Shown piece after piece: positions 42,872 through 51,018 of a stretch of DNA of 64,000 nt. How positions within the stretch are numbered: the first letter of the stretch is position 1; each line of letters begins with the position of its first letter. A program made the position numbers and the translations under genes. The notes under the pieces were generated by a model that was given only the letters and a program-made list of their open reading frames with translations, was not told the DNA's origin and ran no database searches. Source of the DNA: Pseudomonas peli (GTDB taxonomy: Bacteria; Pseudomonadota; Gammaproteobacteria; Pseudomonadales; Pseudomonadaceae); assembly GCF_900099645.1 (NCBI RefSeq), contig NZ_FMTL01000004.1, positions 124,001-188,000 on the forward strand, in the 5' to 3' direction.

Positions 42872-44386
42872 ATGAAACCATCGCTAGTCCTGAGAATGGG
42901 CCAGCAGCTGACGATGACACCGCAGCTGCAACAGGCCATCCGCCTGCTCCAACTGTCTACCCTGGATCTGCAGCAAGAGATCCAGGATGCTTTGGAGTCC
43001 AACCCGATGCTCGAACGCCAGGAAGATGGCGATGATTTCGACAATTCGGACCCTATGGCCGATGGCGCAGAAAGCGCCAGCCCCAGCGAACAGCCCGAAG
43101 CGCCCTATCAGGAAACCAACTACCAGGAAGCCACGCAGACCGTGGACAACTTGGAAGAAGGCGATTGGGGCGAACGCATTCCCAATGAGCTGCCCGTCGA
43201 TACCGCCTGGGAAGATATCTACCAGACCAGCGCCAGCAGTCTGCCCAGCAGCACCAACGATGACGACGAGTGGGATTTCACTACCCGCACCTCCAGCGGT
43301 GAGAGCCTGCAAAGCCACCTGCTCTGGCAGCTCAACCTGGCCCCGATGTCCGACAAGGATCGACTGATCGGCGTCACCCTGATCGACTGCATCAACGAAC
43401 AGGGCTACCTGGAAGAAACCCTGGAAGAAGTGGTCGAAGCCTTCGACCCGGAACTGGATATCGAGCTCGACGAAGTTGAAGCCGTTTTACACCGCATCCA
43501 GCAATTCGAGCCCACCGGTATCGCCGCGCGCAACTTGGGTGAGTGCCTGCTTCTGCAACTGCGTCAGCTGCCAGCGAAAACCCCTTGGCTGAGCGAAGCT
43601 CAGCGCCTGGCCAGCGACTACCTCGACCTGCTCGGCAGCCGCGACTACAGCCAGTTGATGCGCCGCATGAAGCTCAAGGAAGACGAGCTGCGCCAGGTTA
43701 TCGACCTAATTCAAAGCCTCAACCCGCGCCCTGGCTCGCAGATCGAATCCAGCGAGCCAGAATACGTGGTACCCGATGTAATCGTGCGCAAACACAACGA
43801 GCGCTGGCTGGTTGAACTCAACCAGGAAGCCATGCCGCGCCTGCGGGTCAACGCGCAATACGCCGGCTTTGTGAAACGCGCCGATTCCAGCGCCGACAAC
43901 ACCTTTATGCGTAACCAGCTGCAGGAAGCGCGCTGGTTTATCAAAAGCCTGCAAAGCCGCAACGAAACCTTGATGAAAGTGGCCACGCAGATCGTTGAAC
44001 ACCAGCGCGGCTTCCTCGACTACGGCGATGAGGCGATGAAACCCTTGGTGCTGCACGACATTGCCGAAGCTGTGGGCATGCATGAGTCGACCATCTCGCG
44101 GGTGACCACGCAGAAATTCATGCACACCCCGCGTGGCATTTACGAGCTGAAATACTTCTTTTCCAGCCACGTCAGCACCTCCGAGGGCGGCGAATGCTCG
44201 TCCACGGCAATCCGCGCCATCATCAAAAAACTGGTCGCCGCGGAAAATGCGAAAAAGCCGTTGAGTGACAGCAAGATCGCTGGTTTACTGGAAGCACAGG
44301 GCATTCAAGTCGCTCGCCGCACGGTCGCCAAGTACCGTGAATCCCTCGGAATAGCGCCTTCCAGTGAGCGCAAACGATTGATCTAA
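42872..44386 (+). CDS. rpoN: RNA polymerase sigma-54 factor RpoN
   Basis: Alternative sigma factor for enhancer-dependent promoters (nitrogen, flagella, C4-dicarboxylates). 504 aa, about the size of other Pseudomonas RpoN. Region I starts MKPSLVLRMGQQLTMTPQLQ and is Gln/Leu-rich, followed by an acidic region II (about 45-120), a core-binding region III, and the C-terminal RpoN box ARRTVAKYRESLGI near 482-495. It leads the rpoN-hpf-ptsN-rapZ-npr cluster. Confidence 0.97.
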   Translation: MKPSLVLRMGQQLTMTPQLQQAIRLLQLSTLDLQQEIQDALESNPMLERQEDGDDFDNSDPMADGAESASPSEQPEAPYQETNYQEATQTVDNLEEGDWGERIPNELPVDTAWEDIYQTSASSLPSSTNDDDEWDFTTRTSSGESLQSHLLWQLNLAPMSDKDRLIGVTLIDCINEQGYLEETLEEVVEAFDPELDIELDEVEAVLHRIQQFEPTGIAARNLGECLLLQLRQLPAKTPWLSEAQRLASDYLDLLGSRDYSQLMRRMKLKEDELRQVIDLIQSLNPRPGSQIESSEPEYVVPDVIVRKHNERWLVELNQEAMPRLRVNAQYAGFVKRADSSADNTFMRNQLQEARWFIKSLQSRNETLMKVATQIVEHQRGFLDYGDEAMKPLVLHDIAEAVGMHESTISRVTTQKFMHTPRGIYELKYFFSSHVSTSEGGECSSTAIRAIIKKLVAAENAKKPLSDSKIAGLLEAQGIQVARRTVAKYRESLGIAPSSERKRLI

Positions 44387-44579
44387 GGCGGCACAAAGAA
44401 GGAAGACATCAACCCAGACAGAACATGCCCAGGCCTCGCCTTTTCGCAAAAGCAGCCATACTGCCAACATGCAATTAGCGACCGTGCCAGGCTCGTTCTG
44501 CCCGAGTCTTCCACGCCACAGTGTTCCGGCGGCAGGCCTCATGCCTGCCTCTTACACACGGCAACAAGGAGAAAGCGGT

Positions 44580-44888
44580 ATGCAAGTCAACATCAGTGGA
44601 CACCAGCTGGATGTGACCGACGCCCTACGCGACTACATCGCCGAAAAACTCGGCCGATTGGAGCGCCACTTCGACAAGATCACCAATGTACAAGTCACCA
44701 TGGAGGTCGAGAAACTCAAACAGAAAATCGAAGCGACCCTGCACATTGCTGGCGGTGAAGTTGTCGCCAATGCTGAACATGAAGACATGTACGCAGCCAT
44801 CGATCTACTGACTGATAAACTCGACCGACAACTCATCAAACACAAGGAAAAACAGCTCGAACGTCAACAGGGCGCTATGGCCCGCTGA
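44580..44888 (+). CDS. hpf: Ribosome hibernation-promoting factor HPF (short form)
   Basis: Binds the 30S decoding region in stationary phase and promotes ribosome dimerisation or inactivation. 102 aa from the ATG at 44580 with AAGGAG upstream; a longer frame to 44469 is not family-like. The sequence MQVNISGHQLDVTDALRDYI then EKLGRLERHF is typical of the RaiA/HPF fold, and there is no long-form C-terminal domain. A 7-bp hairpin (44531-44549, GGCAGGC/GCCTGCC) lies about 30 bp upstream of the start. Confidence 0.95.
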   Translation: MQVNISGHQLDVTDALRDYIAEKLGRLERHFDKITNVQVTMEVEKLKQKIEATLHIAGGEVVANAEHEDMYAAIDLLTDKLDRQLIKHKEKQLERQQGAMAR

Positions 44889-44903
44889 CATCGTCTATCT
44901 CCT

Positions 44904-45377
44904 ATGATCCGACTTGAAACCATCCTGACCCCCGGCCGTTCTTTAGTGAACGTGCCGGGCGGCAGCAAAAAACGTGTCCTCGAACAGATTGCCAACCTGG
45001 TGGCCCGTGAGCTACCTGACCTGGACGGCCAAGACATCTTCGAAAGCCTGATAGCCCGGGAAAAGCTTGGCTCGACCGGTTTCGGCAATGGCATTGCCAT
45101 TCCGCACTGTCGCCTGCCGGGTTGTACCGCGCCGATCAGCGCTTTGCTGCGCCTGGACGCTGCCGTAGACTTCGACGCCATCGACGGTGCGCCTGTGGAC
45201 CTGCTGTTTGTCCTGCTAGTGCCCGAAGCTGCCACCGACGCTCACCTGGAACTGCTCCGGCAGATCGCCAGCATGCTCGATCGCAGCGATGTGCGTGCCA
45301 GCCTGCGCCAAGCCGACAGCAGCGAAGCCCTGTATCAGGTGGTTGTGGACGTACAAAGCCAACTCAACCGAGCCTGA
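44904..45377 (+). CDS. ptsN: Nitrogen PTS enzyme IIA (PtsN)
   Basis: Phosphorylated end acceptor of the nitrogen PTS; regulates potassium transport, stress and carbon/nitrogen balance instead of moving sugar. 157 aa. Active-site histidine H68 in NGIAIPHCRL. The C-terminal LLFVLLVPEAATDAHLELLR fits PTS EIIA type 2. Sits 15 bp after hpf and 2 bp before rapZ. EI-Ntr (ptsP) is not in the window. Confidence 0.96.
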   Translation: MIRLETILTPGRSLVNVPGGSKKRVLEQIANLVARELPDLDGQDIFESLIAREKLGSTGFGNGIAIPHCRLPGCTAPISALLRLDAAVDFDAIDGAPVDLLFVLLVPEAATDAHLELLRQIASMLDRSDVRASLRQADSSEALYQVVVDVQSQLNRA

Positions 45378-45379
45378 GC

Positions 45380-46237
45380 ATGCGCCTGATCATCGTTAGC
45401 GGTCGCTCCGGCTCCGGGAAGAGCACCGCCCTCGATGTGCTTGAGGACAACGGTTTCTACTGCATCGACAACCTGCCAGCCGGGCTGCTGCCTGAACTGG
45501 CTGAGCGCGCACTACTGCACACCGAACTGCTGCATCCGCAGGTCGCAGTGTCGATTGATGCCCGCAACCTGCCGAGCCACCTCAAGCGCTTTCCCGAGCT
45601 GCTTGAAGAAGTTCGCGCACGGCACATCAAGTGCGATGTGATCTACCTGGATGCCGACGAAGAAACCCTGCTCAAGCGCTTCTCGGAAACCCGCCGGCGC
45701 CACCCGCTGACCAACGAGAGCCGCTCGCTGGCAGAAGCCATCGCCGATGAAGCGCTGCTGCTAGGGCCGATCATCGACCTGGCCGACCTGAAGATCGACA
45801 CCACTCACCTCAACCTGTATCAGCTGCGCGACAGCCTCAAACTGCGCTTGCTTAACCAACCCGAGCCGGGTACCGCGTTTCTGCTGGAGTCCTTTGGTTT
45901 CAAGCGCGGCATGCCGGTGGATGCTGATCTGGTATTCGATGTGCGCTGCCTGCCCAATCCCTACTGGAAGCCGGACTTGCGCGACTTCTCCGGCCTCGAC
46001 CAGCCGGTAGTCGACTACCTCTCGGCCCAGGCCGATGTCGAAGACATGTACCAGGACATCCTCGCCTACCTGACCAAATGGCTGCCGCGCTTTGCCGCCA
46101 GCAACCGCGCCTATGTCACGGTGGCGATTGGCTGCACGGGCGGTCACCACCGCTCGGTGTACCTGGCCAACCGCCTGGGGGAAACCCTCAAACCCATCCT
46201 GAAAAACGTTCAGACTCGCCACCGCGACCTCAGCTAA
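45380..46237 (+). CDS. rapZ: RNase adapter protein RapZ
   Basis: Nucleotide-binding RNA adapter that in enterobacteria targets GlmZ to RNase E; in Pseudomonas its target is less clear. 285 aa from the ATG at 45380. Walker A VSGRSGSGKSTALDVLED near 6-23, YCIDNLPAGLLPEL near 27-40, and the C-terminal RNA-binding part with IGCTGGHHRSVYLANRL near 249-265. A longer reading from 45122 overlaps ptsN and is not family-like. Confidence 0.96.
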   Translation: MRLIIVSGRSGSGKSTALDVLEDNGFYCIDNLPAGLLPELAERALLHTELLHPQVAVSIDARNLPSHLKRFPELLEEVRARHIKCDVIYLDADEETLLKRFSETRRRHPLTNESRSLAEAIADEALLLGPIIDLADLKIDTTHLNLYQLRDSLKLRLLNQPEPGTAFLLESFGFKRGMPVDADLVFDVRCLPNPYWKPDLRDFSGLDQPVVDYLSAQADVEDMYQDILAYLTKWLPRFAASNRAYVTVAIGCTGGHHRSVYLANRLGETLKPILKNVQTRHRDLS

Positions 46238-46249
46238 GGAATTGCCGCG

Positions 46250-46522
46250 ATGCCCGCCTGCGAAATCACCATTATCAACAAGCTTGGCCTGCACGCCCGT
46301 GCGGCGGCCAAGTTTGTCGGCGTCGCTGGGCGTTTTCCCTGCCAGGTTAAGGTAGGCCGTACGCCGGAGAGCCTGGTCGACGGCAAAAGCATCATGGCAG
46401 TAATGATGCTCGCCGCCGGCAAAGGCACACCGGTGCACCTGCACACCGAAGGCGAGCAGGATAGCGAGGCGCTACAGGCCCTGAGCGAGCTGATCAACAA
46501 CTACTTCGACGAAGGCGAATAG
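46250..46522 (+). CDS. ptsO: Nitrogen PTS phosphocarrier NPr
   Basis: HPr-like carrier passing phosphate from EI-Ntr to PtsN. 90 aa. Active-site histidine H15 in NKLGLHARAAAKFV, and a C-terminal helix. AAGGA precedes the ATG. Last gene of the cluster, ending at a terminator. Confidence 0.96.
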   Translation: MPACEITIINKLGLHARAAAKFVGVAGRFPCQVKVGRTPESLVDGKSIMAVMMLAAGKGTPVHLHTEGEQDSEALQALSELINNYFDEGE

Positions 46523-46538
46523 CTGATCGAGAGGCAGT

Positions 46539-46576
46539 AAAAAGGGGTTGAACGCTTACGCGACAGCCCCCTTTTT
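46539..46576 (+). terminator. Rho-independent terminator after ptsO
   Basis: Stem AAAAAGGGG (46539-46547) with CCCCTTTTT (46568-46576), extended by imperfect inner pairing, ending in a T-run, 17 bp after the ptsO stop. It may also serve pmbA from the other side. Confidence 0.8.
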
Positions 46577-46589
46577 CATACAAGCGGAA

Positions 46590-47936
46590 TCAACTACCCG
46601 CCACCGTCATACGCTCAATCAGCACCGAACCTGTACGGATATTGCTGCGCAGTTCCAGATTATTACCGACTGCAACAATCTGCTTGAACATGTCGCGCAG
46701 GTTGCCGGCAATCGTGACTTCCTGAACCGGGAACTGGATTTCGCCATTCTCAACCCAGTAGCCACCGGCACCGCGCGAATAATCACCGGTGACCATATTC
46801 AGGCCCTGGCCCATCAGCTCGGTGACCAGCAAACCACGCCCCATGCGCTTGAGCAGCGCTTTCTGGTCTTCATCGCCATGGCTTACAAACAGATTATGCA
46901 CCCCACCGGAGTTGGCGGTGCTGGGCATACCCAGCTTGCGTCCGGAGTAGGTGCCGAGCACATAGGACAGCAGCTCGCCGCGCTCGACAAAGGATTTTGC
47001 ATAGGTCGCCAGACCGTCGCCATCAAAGGCAGCGCTGCCCAGCGCACGGGGGATATGTGGGCGCTCATCCAGTGTCAACCACGTAGGGAATAACTGCTGA
47101 CCTAGTGTCCCTTCAAGAAACGACGACTTGCGGTACAAATTGCCGCCGGAAATAGCCGCGAGAAAACTACCAAACAGGCCACCCGCTAATTCTGCAGCGA
47201 ACAGCACTGGCACTTCGCAGGTCGGTACCGGACGCGCACCCAACCGGCTTACCGCACGCTCGGCGGCACGACGACCAATGCTGCTGGCATCGGCCAGCAA
47301 CTCGCCCTGGCGATTAACGTCGTACCAATAGTCGCGCTGCATCTGCCCGCCGTCTTCGGCGATCATCACGCAGCTCAAGCTGTGCCGCGTGCTGGCGTAA
47401 CCACTGATAAAGCCATGGCTGTTGCCATAAACCCGGCAGCCTTGATGGGTATTCAGCGTGGTGCCGTCGGCGTTCTTGATCCGCTGGTCTGCGGCAAAGG
47501 CCGCGGCCTCGCAGCTCAAAGCCTGCTCGATGGCCTGCTCCGGGGTGATCGACCAAGCGTGATAAAGATCTAGCTGCGGCAACTCGCGGGCCATCAGCGC
47601 GGCATCGGCCAGGCCAGCGCATTCGTCTTCGGAGGCATGCTTGGCAATCGCCAGGGCCGCCGCGACGGTCTCGCGAATCGCGGCTTCACCACTGGCCGAA
47701 GTGCTGGCCGAGCCCTTGCGCTGACCGACATACAGGGTGATACCGAAACCCTGGTCGCGGTTGAACTCGACTGTTTCCACATCACCCTGACGCACCGTGG
47801 TGGACAAGCCCTGCTCCACCGAGACGGCAACCTCGCAGGCACTCGCGCCCTGCTTTTTAGCCTCGGCAATAATCTGCTCCACCTGCGCCTGTAAATGCGG
47901 CACAGCCTGCGGGCCGACGATATCTACTGCACTCAT
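46590..47936 (-). CDS. pmbA: TldE/PmbA metalloprotease partner subunit
   Basis: Non-catalytic partner of TldD in the TldD/TldE protease that trims leader peptides such as those of microcin B17, and acts on other modified or unfolded peptides. 448 aa from the ATG at 47936 with AGGAG six bases upstream; a 12-codon upstream extension is not family-like. Family stretches include GFGITLYVGQRKGSASTS and the Gly-rich C-terminal NSGGVHNLFVSHGDED. It lacks the HExxxH of TldD, as expected. Convergent with ptsO. Confidence 0.94.
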   Translation of the reverse strand: MSAVDIVGPQAVPHLQAQVEQIIAEAKKQGASACEVAVSVEQGLSTTVRQGDVETVEFNRDQGFGITLYVGQRKGSASTSASGEAAIRETVAAALAIAKHASEDECAGLADAALMARELPQLDLYHAWSITPEQAIEQALSCEAAAFAADQRIKNADGTTLNTHQGCRVYGNSHGFISGYASTRHSLSCVMIAEDGGQMQRDYWYDVNRQGELLADASSIGRRAAERAVSRLGARPVPTCEVPVLFAAELAGGLFGSFLAAISGGNLYRKSSFLEGTLGQQLFPTWLTLDERPHIPRALGSAAFDGDGLATYAKSFVERGELLSYVLGTYSGRKLGMPSTANSGGVHNLFVSHGDEDQKALLKRMGRGLLVTELMGQGLNMVTGDYSRGAGGYWVENGEIQFPVQEVTIAGNLRDMFKQIVAVGNNLELRSNIRTGSVLIERMTVAGS

Positions 47937-48039
47937 AAGAACTCCTGAACGATAAGCGGCAAACGCGGCCACACAGGCCAGACGCTTACAGCTGGAAACT
48001 TGCTGCTATCATGTCGGCGTTTTCCACTGGACCGCCACC

Positions 48040-48561
48040 ATGTCTGAATACCTTGACGACGACTTCTCCGGCGAGAAGAGCAAAACCCAGATCAAGCGCG
48101 AGTTTCATGCGCTGCAGGATCTGGGGCAACGCCTGACTACCCTGAAACTTGATCTGCTGAACAAACTGCCGCTGACCGACGAGCTGCGCCGCGCGCTGGC
48201 CGAAGCGCCCAAACACACCGCCAATGCCGCAAAGAAGCGCCATGTGCAGTTTATTGGCCGCTTGATGCGCGATCAGGACATCCCAGCCATCCTGACCCTG
48301 CTTGACCAGCTGGATGCCTCCACCCGCCAGTACAACGAACGCTTTCATAACCTGGAGCGCTGGCGTGACCGTTTGCTCAACGGCGACGACGACACCCTGG
48401 AAAAATTTGTCGGTGAATACCCCGACGCCGACCGCCAGCACCTGCGCCAGCTGATCCGTCAGGGCCAGCACGAACTGGCGCAGAACAAAGCGCCTGCCGC
48501 GTCCCGCAAAATCTTCAAATACATCCGCGAACTGGACGAAACCCAGCGCGGCTTGCGCTAG
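48040..48561 (+). CDS. darP: Ribosome-associated protein DarP (YjgA, DUF615)
   Basis: Late 50S assembly-associated protein in E. coli. 173 aa, all-helical, with the family's KSKTQIKREFHALQDLGQRL near 14-33 and RRALAEAPKHTANAAKKRHV near 50-69. It lies between and on the strand opposite to pmbA and tldD, as in P. aeruginosa, and ends at a hairpin with a T-run. Confidence 0.94.
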   Translation: MSEYLDDDFSGEKSKTQIKREFHALQDLGQRLTTLKLDLLNKLPLTDELRRALAEAPKHTANAAKKRHVQFIGRLMRDQDIPAILTLLDQLDASTRQYNERFHNLERWRDRLLNGDDDTLEKFVGEYPDADRQHLRQLIRQGQHELAQNKAPAASRKIFKYIRELDETQRGLR

Positions 48562-48570
48562 ACCAGCACA

Positions 48571-48608
48571 TCGATTGGGCTGCGCAACGCTCAACCCAAT
48601 CGACGATT
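48571..48608 (+). terminator. Rho-independent terminator after darP
   Basis: 9-bp stem TCGATTGGG/CCCAATCGA (48571-48579, 48595-48603), then CGATTTTT. Just before the convergent tldD stop. Confidence 0.7.
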
Positions 48609-48609
48609 T

Positions 48610-50067
48610 TTAGCTGCCTGTCCCGCCCACCGTAATCGCATCAATCTTCAGCGTCGGCTGGCCGACGCCAACCGGCACCGATTGGCCATCCTTGCCGCAG
48701 GTGCCAACGCCGCTGTCCAGCGCCAGGTCGTTACCAACCATCGACACTCTGCTCATGGCTTCCGGGCCATTGCCGATCAGGGTGGCGCCTTTAACCGGGG
48801 CGGTGATCTTGCCGTCCTCGATCAAGTAAGCCTCGCTGGTGGAGAACACGAACTTGCCGCTGGTGATATCCACCTGGCCGCCGCCGAGGTTAGCGCAGTA
48901 GATGCCCTTCTTCACCGAACGGATGATTTCTTCCGGGTCGCTTTCGCCGGCCAGCATGTACGTGTTGGTCATGCGTGGCATAGGCAGGTGCGCGTAGGAC
49001 TCACGACGACCGTTACCGGTGCAGGCCACGCCCATCAGGCGGGCATTCAGCTTGTCCTGCATGTAGCCCTTGAGCACGCCGTTCTCGATCAGCGTGGTGC
49101 ACTGGGTCTGGGTGCCTTCATCGTCCATGCTCAGGGAACCACGGCGCTCGGCCAGGGTGCCATCGTCGACGATGGTGCACAGGCTGGACGCCACCTGCTC
49201 ACCCATGCGGCCGCTGTAGGCCGAACTGCCTTTACGGTTGAAGTCGCCCTCCAGGCCATGACCGACGGCCTCGTGCAGCAGCACGCCAGACCAACCGGCG
49301 CCCATCACTACGGGCATCGTGCCTGCTGGGGCTGGAATCGCTTCCAGATTGACCAGCGCTTGACGCAGCGCCTCACGGGCATAGCCCATGGCGCGCTCTT
49401 CGTTATTGCTGGTCTGTTCGAGGAAGTAGCGGTAATCGGTACGCCCGCCGCCGCCTTGGCTGCCGCGCTCGCGACGACCGTTCTGCTCGACGATCACGCT
49501 GACATTGAAGCGCACCAGCGGGCGAATGTCCGCGCCCAGGCTGCCGTCATTCGCCGCCACCAGAACGCGATCCCACACCCCGGCCAGGCTGACCGAGACC
49601 TGCTTAATGCGGGGATCAAGGGCGCGTGTGGCAACGTCGATGCGTTTAAGCAGCTCGACCTTTTCCGCCCGTCCCAGCACATCCAGCGGGTTGTCCTGGG
49701 CATACAGCGGTTTGACCAGCGGGCTGCTGAACGCTTGCACACGACCGTTCTGCCCGGCACGAGCAATCGAGCGAGCCGCTCGCGCAGCCTGACTCAGGGC
49801 ATCGGCAGTGATCGTATTGCTGTAGGCAAAACCGGTTTTCTCACCCGACTGAGCGCGTACACCGACACCCTGATCGAGGTTGAAACTGCCTTCCTTGACG
49901 ATGCCGTCTTCCAGCGCCCAGGTTTCTGAGACCTGGCTCTGGAAGTACAGGTCGGCCGCATCGATTCCCGGCCCGGCCAAGTCAGCCAGGACCGCAGGCA
50001 GGTGCTCAATGGTCAAGCCGCCCGGCCCCAGCAGATGTTCACTGACGGATACCAACATACTGTTCAT
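48610..50067 (-). CDS. tldD: Metalloprotease TldD
   Basis: Catalytic subunit of the TldD/TldE protease. 485 aa. Zinc motif HEAVGH in LLHEAVGHGLEGDFNRKG near 260-277, matching the HExxxH of TldD. The C-terminal end has GVGTCGKDGQSVPVGVGQPT. The ATG overlaps the nitrilase stop as ATGA, so the two are coupled. Part of the mreB-to-tldD minus-strand run. Confidence 0.96.
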   Translation of the reverse strand: MNSMLVSVSEHLLGPGGLTIEHLPAVLADLAGPGIDAADLYFQSQVSETWALEDGIVKEGSFNLDQGVGVRAQSGEKTGFAYSNTITADALSQAARAARSIARAGQNGRVQAFSSPLVKPLYAQDNPLDVLGRAEKVELLKRIDVATRALDPRIKQVSVSLAGVWDRVLVAANDGSLGADIRPLVRFNVSVIVEQNGRRERGSQGGGGRTDYRYFLEQTSNNEERAMGYAREALRQALVNLEAIPAPAGTMPVVMGAGWSGVLLHEAVGHGLEGDFNRKGSSAYSGRMGEQVASSLCTIVDDGTLAERRGSLSMDDEGTQTQCTTLIENGVLKGYMQDKLNARLMGVACTGNGRRESYAHLPMPRMTNTYMLAGESDPEEIIRSVKKGIYCANLGGGQVDITSGKFVFSTSEAYLIEDGKITAPVKGATLIGNGPEAMSRVSMVGNDLALDSGVGTCGKDGQSVPVGVGQPTLKIDAITVGGTGS

Positions 50068-50933
50068 TGCTCAATCTCGTTGATGACTGTTGCACCTGGC
50101 AGCCGTGGTTCGGCTGCCGCAAAAAATCGTTTATGCCGCGCCACCGGCATGCGCTGGCGGATCGCCGCCTGCTCGGCTGCATCCCGTTCGGCCAGCAGCA
50201 CCCCCGGCCCCTGCGGCAGCTCCGCGAGCACGCGACCCCATGGATCGACCAGTGCTGAATGACCAAAGGTTTCGCGCCCGCCGGGATGGGTGCCGCCCTG
50301 TCCAGCCGCCAGCACATAGCACTGGGTTTCGATGGCTCGCGCGCGAGTCAATATCTGCCAATGTGCCGCACCGGTAACCGCAGTAAAGGCCGCCGGCGCG
50401 CAGATCAGCTCGGCACCGGCTGCGCGCAGGGCACTGTACAACTCGGGAAAGCGCAGGTCATAGCAAACGGTCATGCCCAAGCGCCCGACCGGGGTATCGG
50501 CAACCACGACCTGAGCGCCGAAGGCGTAATCATCCGACTCGCGGTAACGGCCATGGCTGTCGCTGACATCCACATCAAACAGGTGCAGCTTGTCATAACG
50601 GGCCACGCGTTGGCCGGCATTATCGATCAGCAGGGAGCAGGCATGCGCCTTGGCGTCGGGCTGGCCATCCGGCGGTAAGGGCAAGGTACCGGCGACAATC
50701 CACAGGTCCAGGTCACGGGCGGCTTGTTGCAACCAAGGAAGAATCGGTCCCTCGCCCAACGCTTCGGCGCGCCCCAGCGCGGCCTGATCACGCCGGCCCA
50801 TGGCCGCGAAATTTTCCGGCAGCACGGCCAATCGCGCACCTTGTGCGGCAGCCTGCTCAAGCAACTGCCGAGCCTGTGCCAGATTGGCCAGCACATCGGC
50901 CTGGCTGACCATTTGAATGACAGCGAAAGTCAT
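50064..50933 (-). CDS. Nitrilase-superfamily amidohydrolase (Nit1/YbeM type)
   Basis: C-N hydrolase; Nit1 relatives repair deaminated glutathione. 289 aa. The catalytic triad is complete: E40 (AVLPENFAAM), K115 (RYDKLHLFDVDV) and C157 (MTVCYDLRFPELY). DVSDSHGRYRESDDY fits the Nit1/Nit2 group. A 9-bp inverted repeat without a T-run (50956-50981) lies in the 85-bp gap after yhdP. Confidence 0.92.
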   Translation of the reverse strand: MTFAVIQMVSQADVLANLAQARQLLEQAAAQGARLAVLPENFAAMGRRDQAALGRAEALGEGPILPWLQQAARDLDLWIVAGTLPLPPDGQPDAKAHACSLLIDNAGQRVARYDKLHLFDVDVSDSHGRYRESDDYAFGAQVVVADTPVGRLGMTVCYDLRFPELYSALRAAGAELICAPAAFTAVTGAAHWQILTRARAIETQCYVLAAGQGGTHPGGRETFGHSALVDPWGRVLAELPQGPGVLLAERDAAEQAAIRQRMPVARHKRFFAAAEPRLPGATVINEIEQ

Positions 50934-51018
50934 GACTGCCTTTATCTCAATGTCGGTATGGCTTCAGCTTACAAGCCATACCCGCAGACTGCACGGCTGC
51001 ATATCAGTCATGCACGGT

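Noticed and set aside
45122..45379. N-terminal extension of rapZ
   Set aside because: It overlaps ptsN in another frame; the RapZ Walker motif starts a few residues after the ATG at 45380.
48682..49929. Plus-strand open frame of about 415 codons opposite tldD
   Set aside because: TldD is complete on the other strand with its HExxxH motif; the antisense product has skewed composition.
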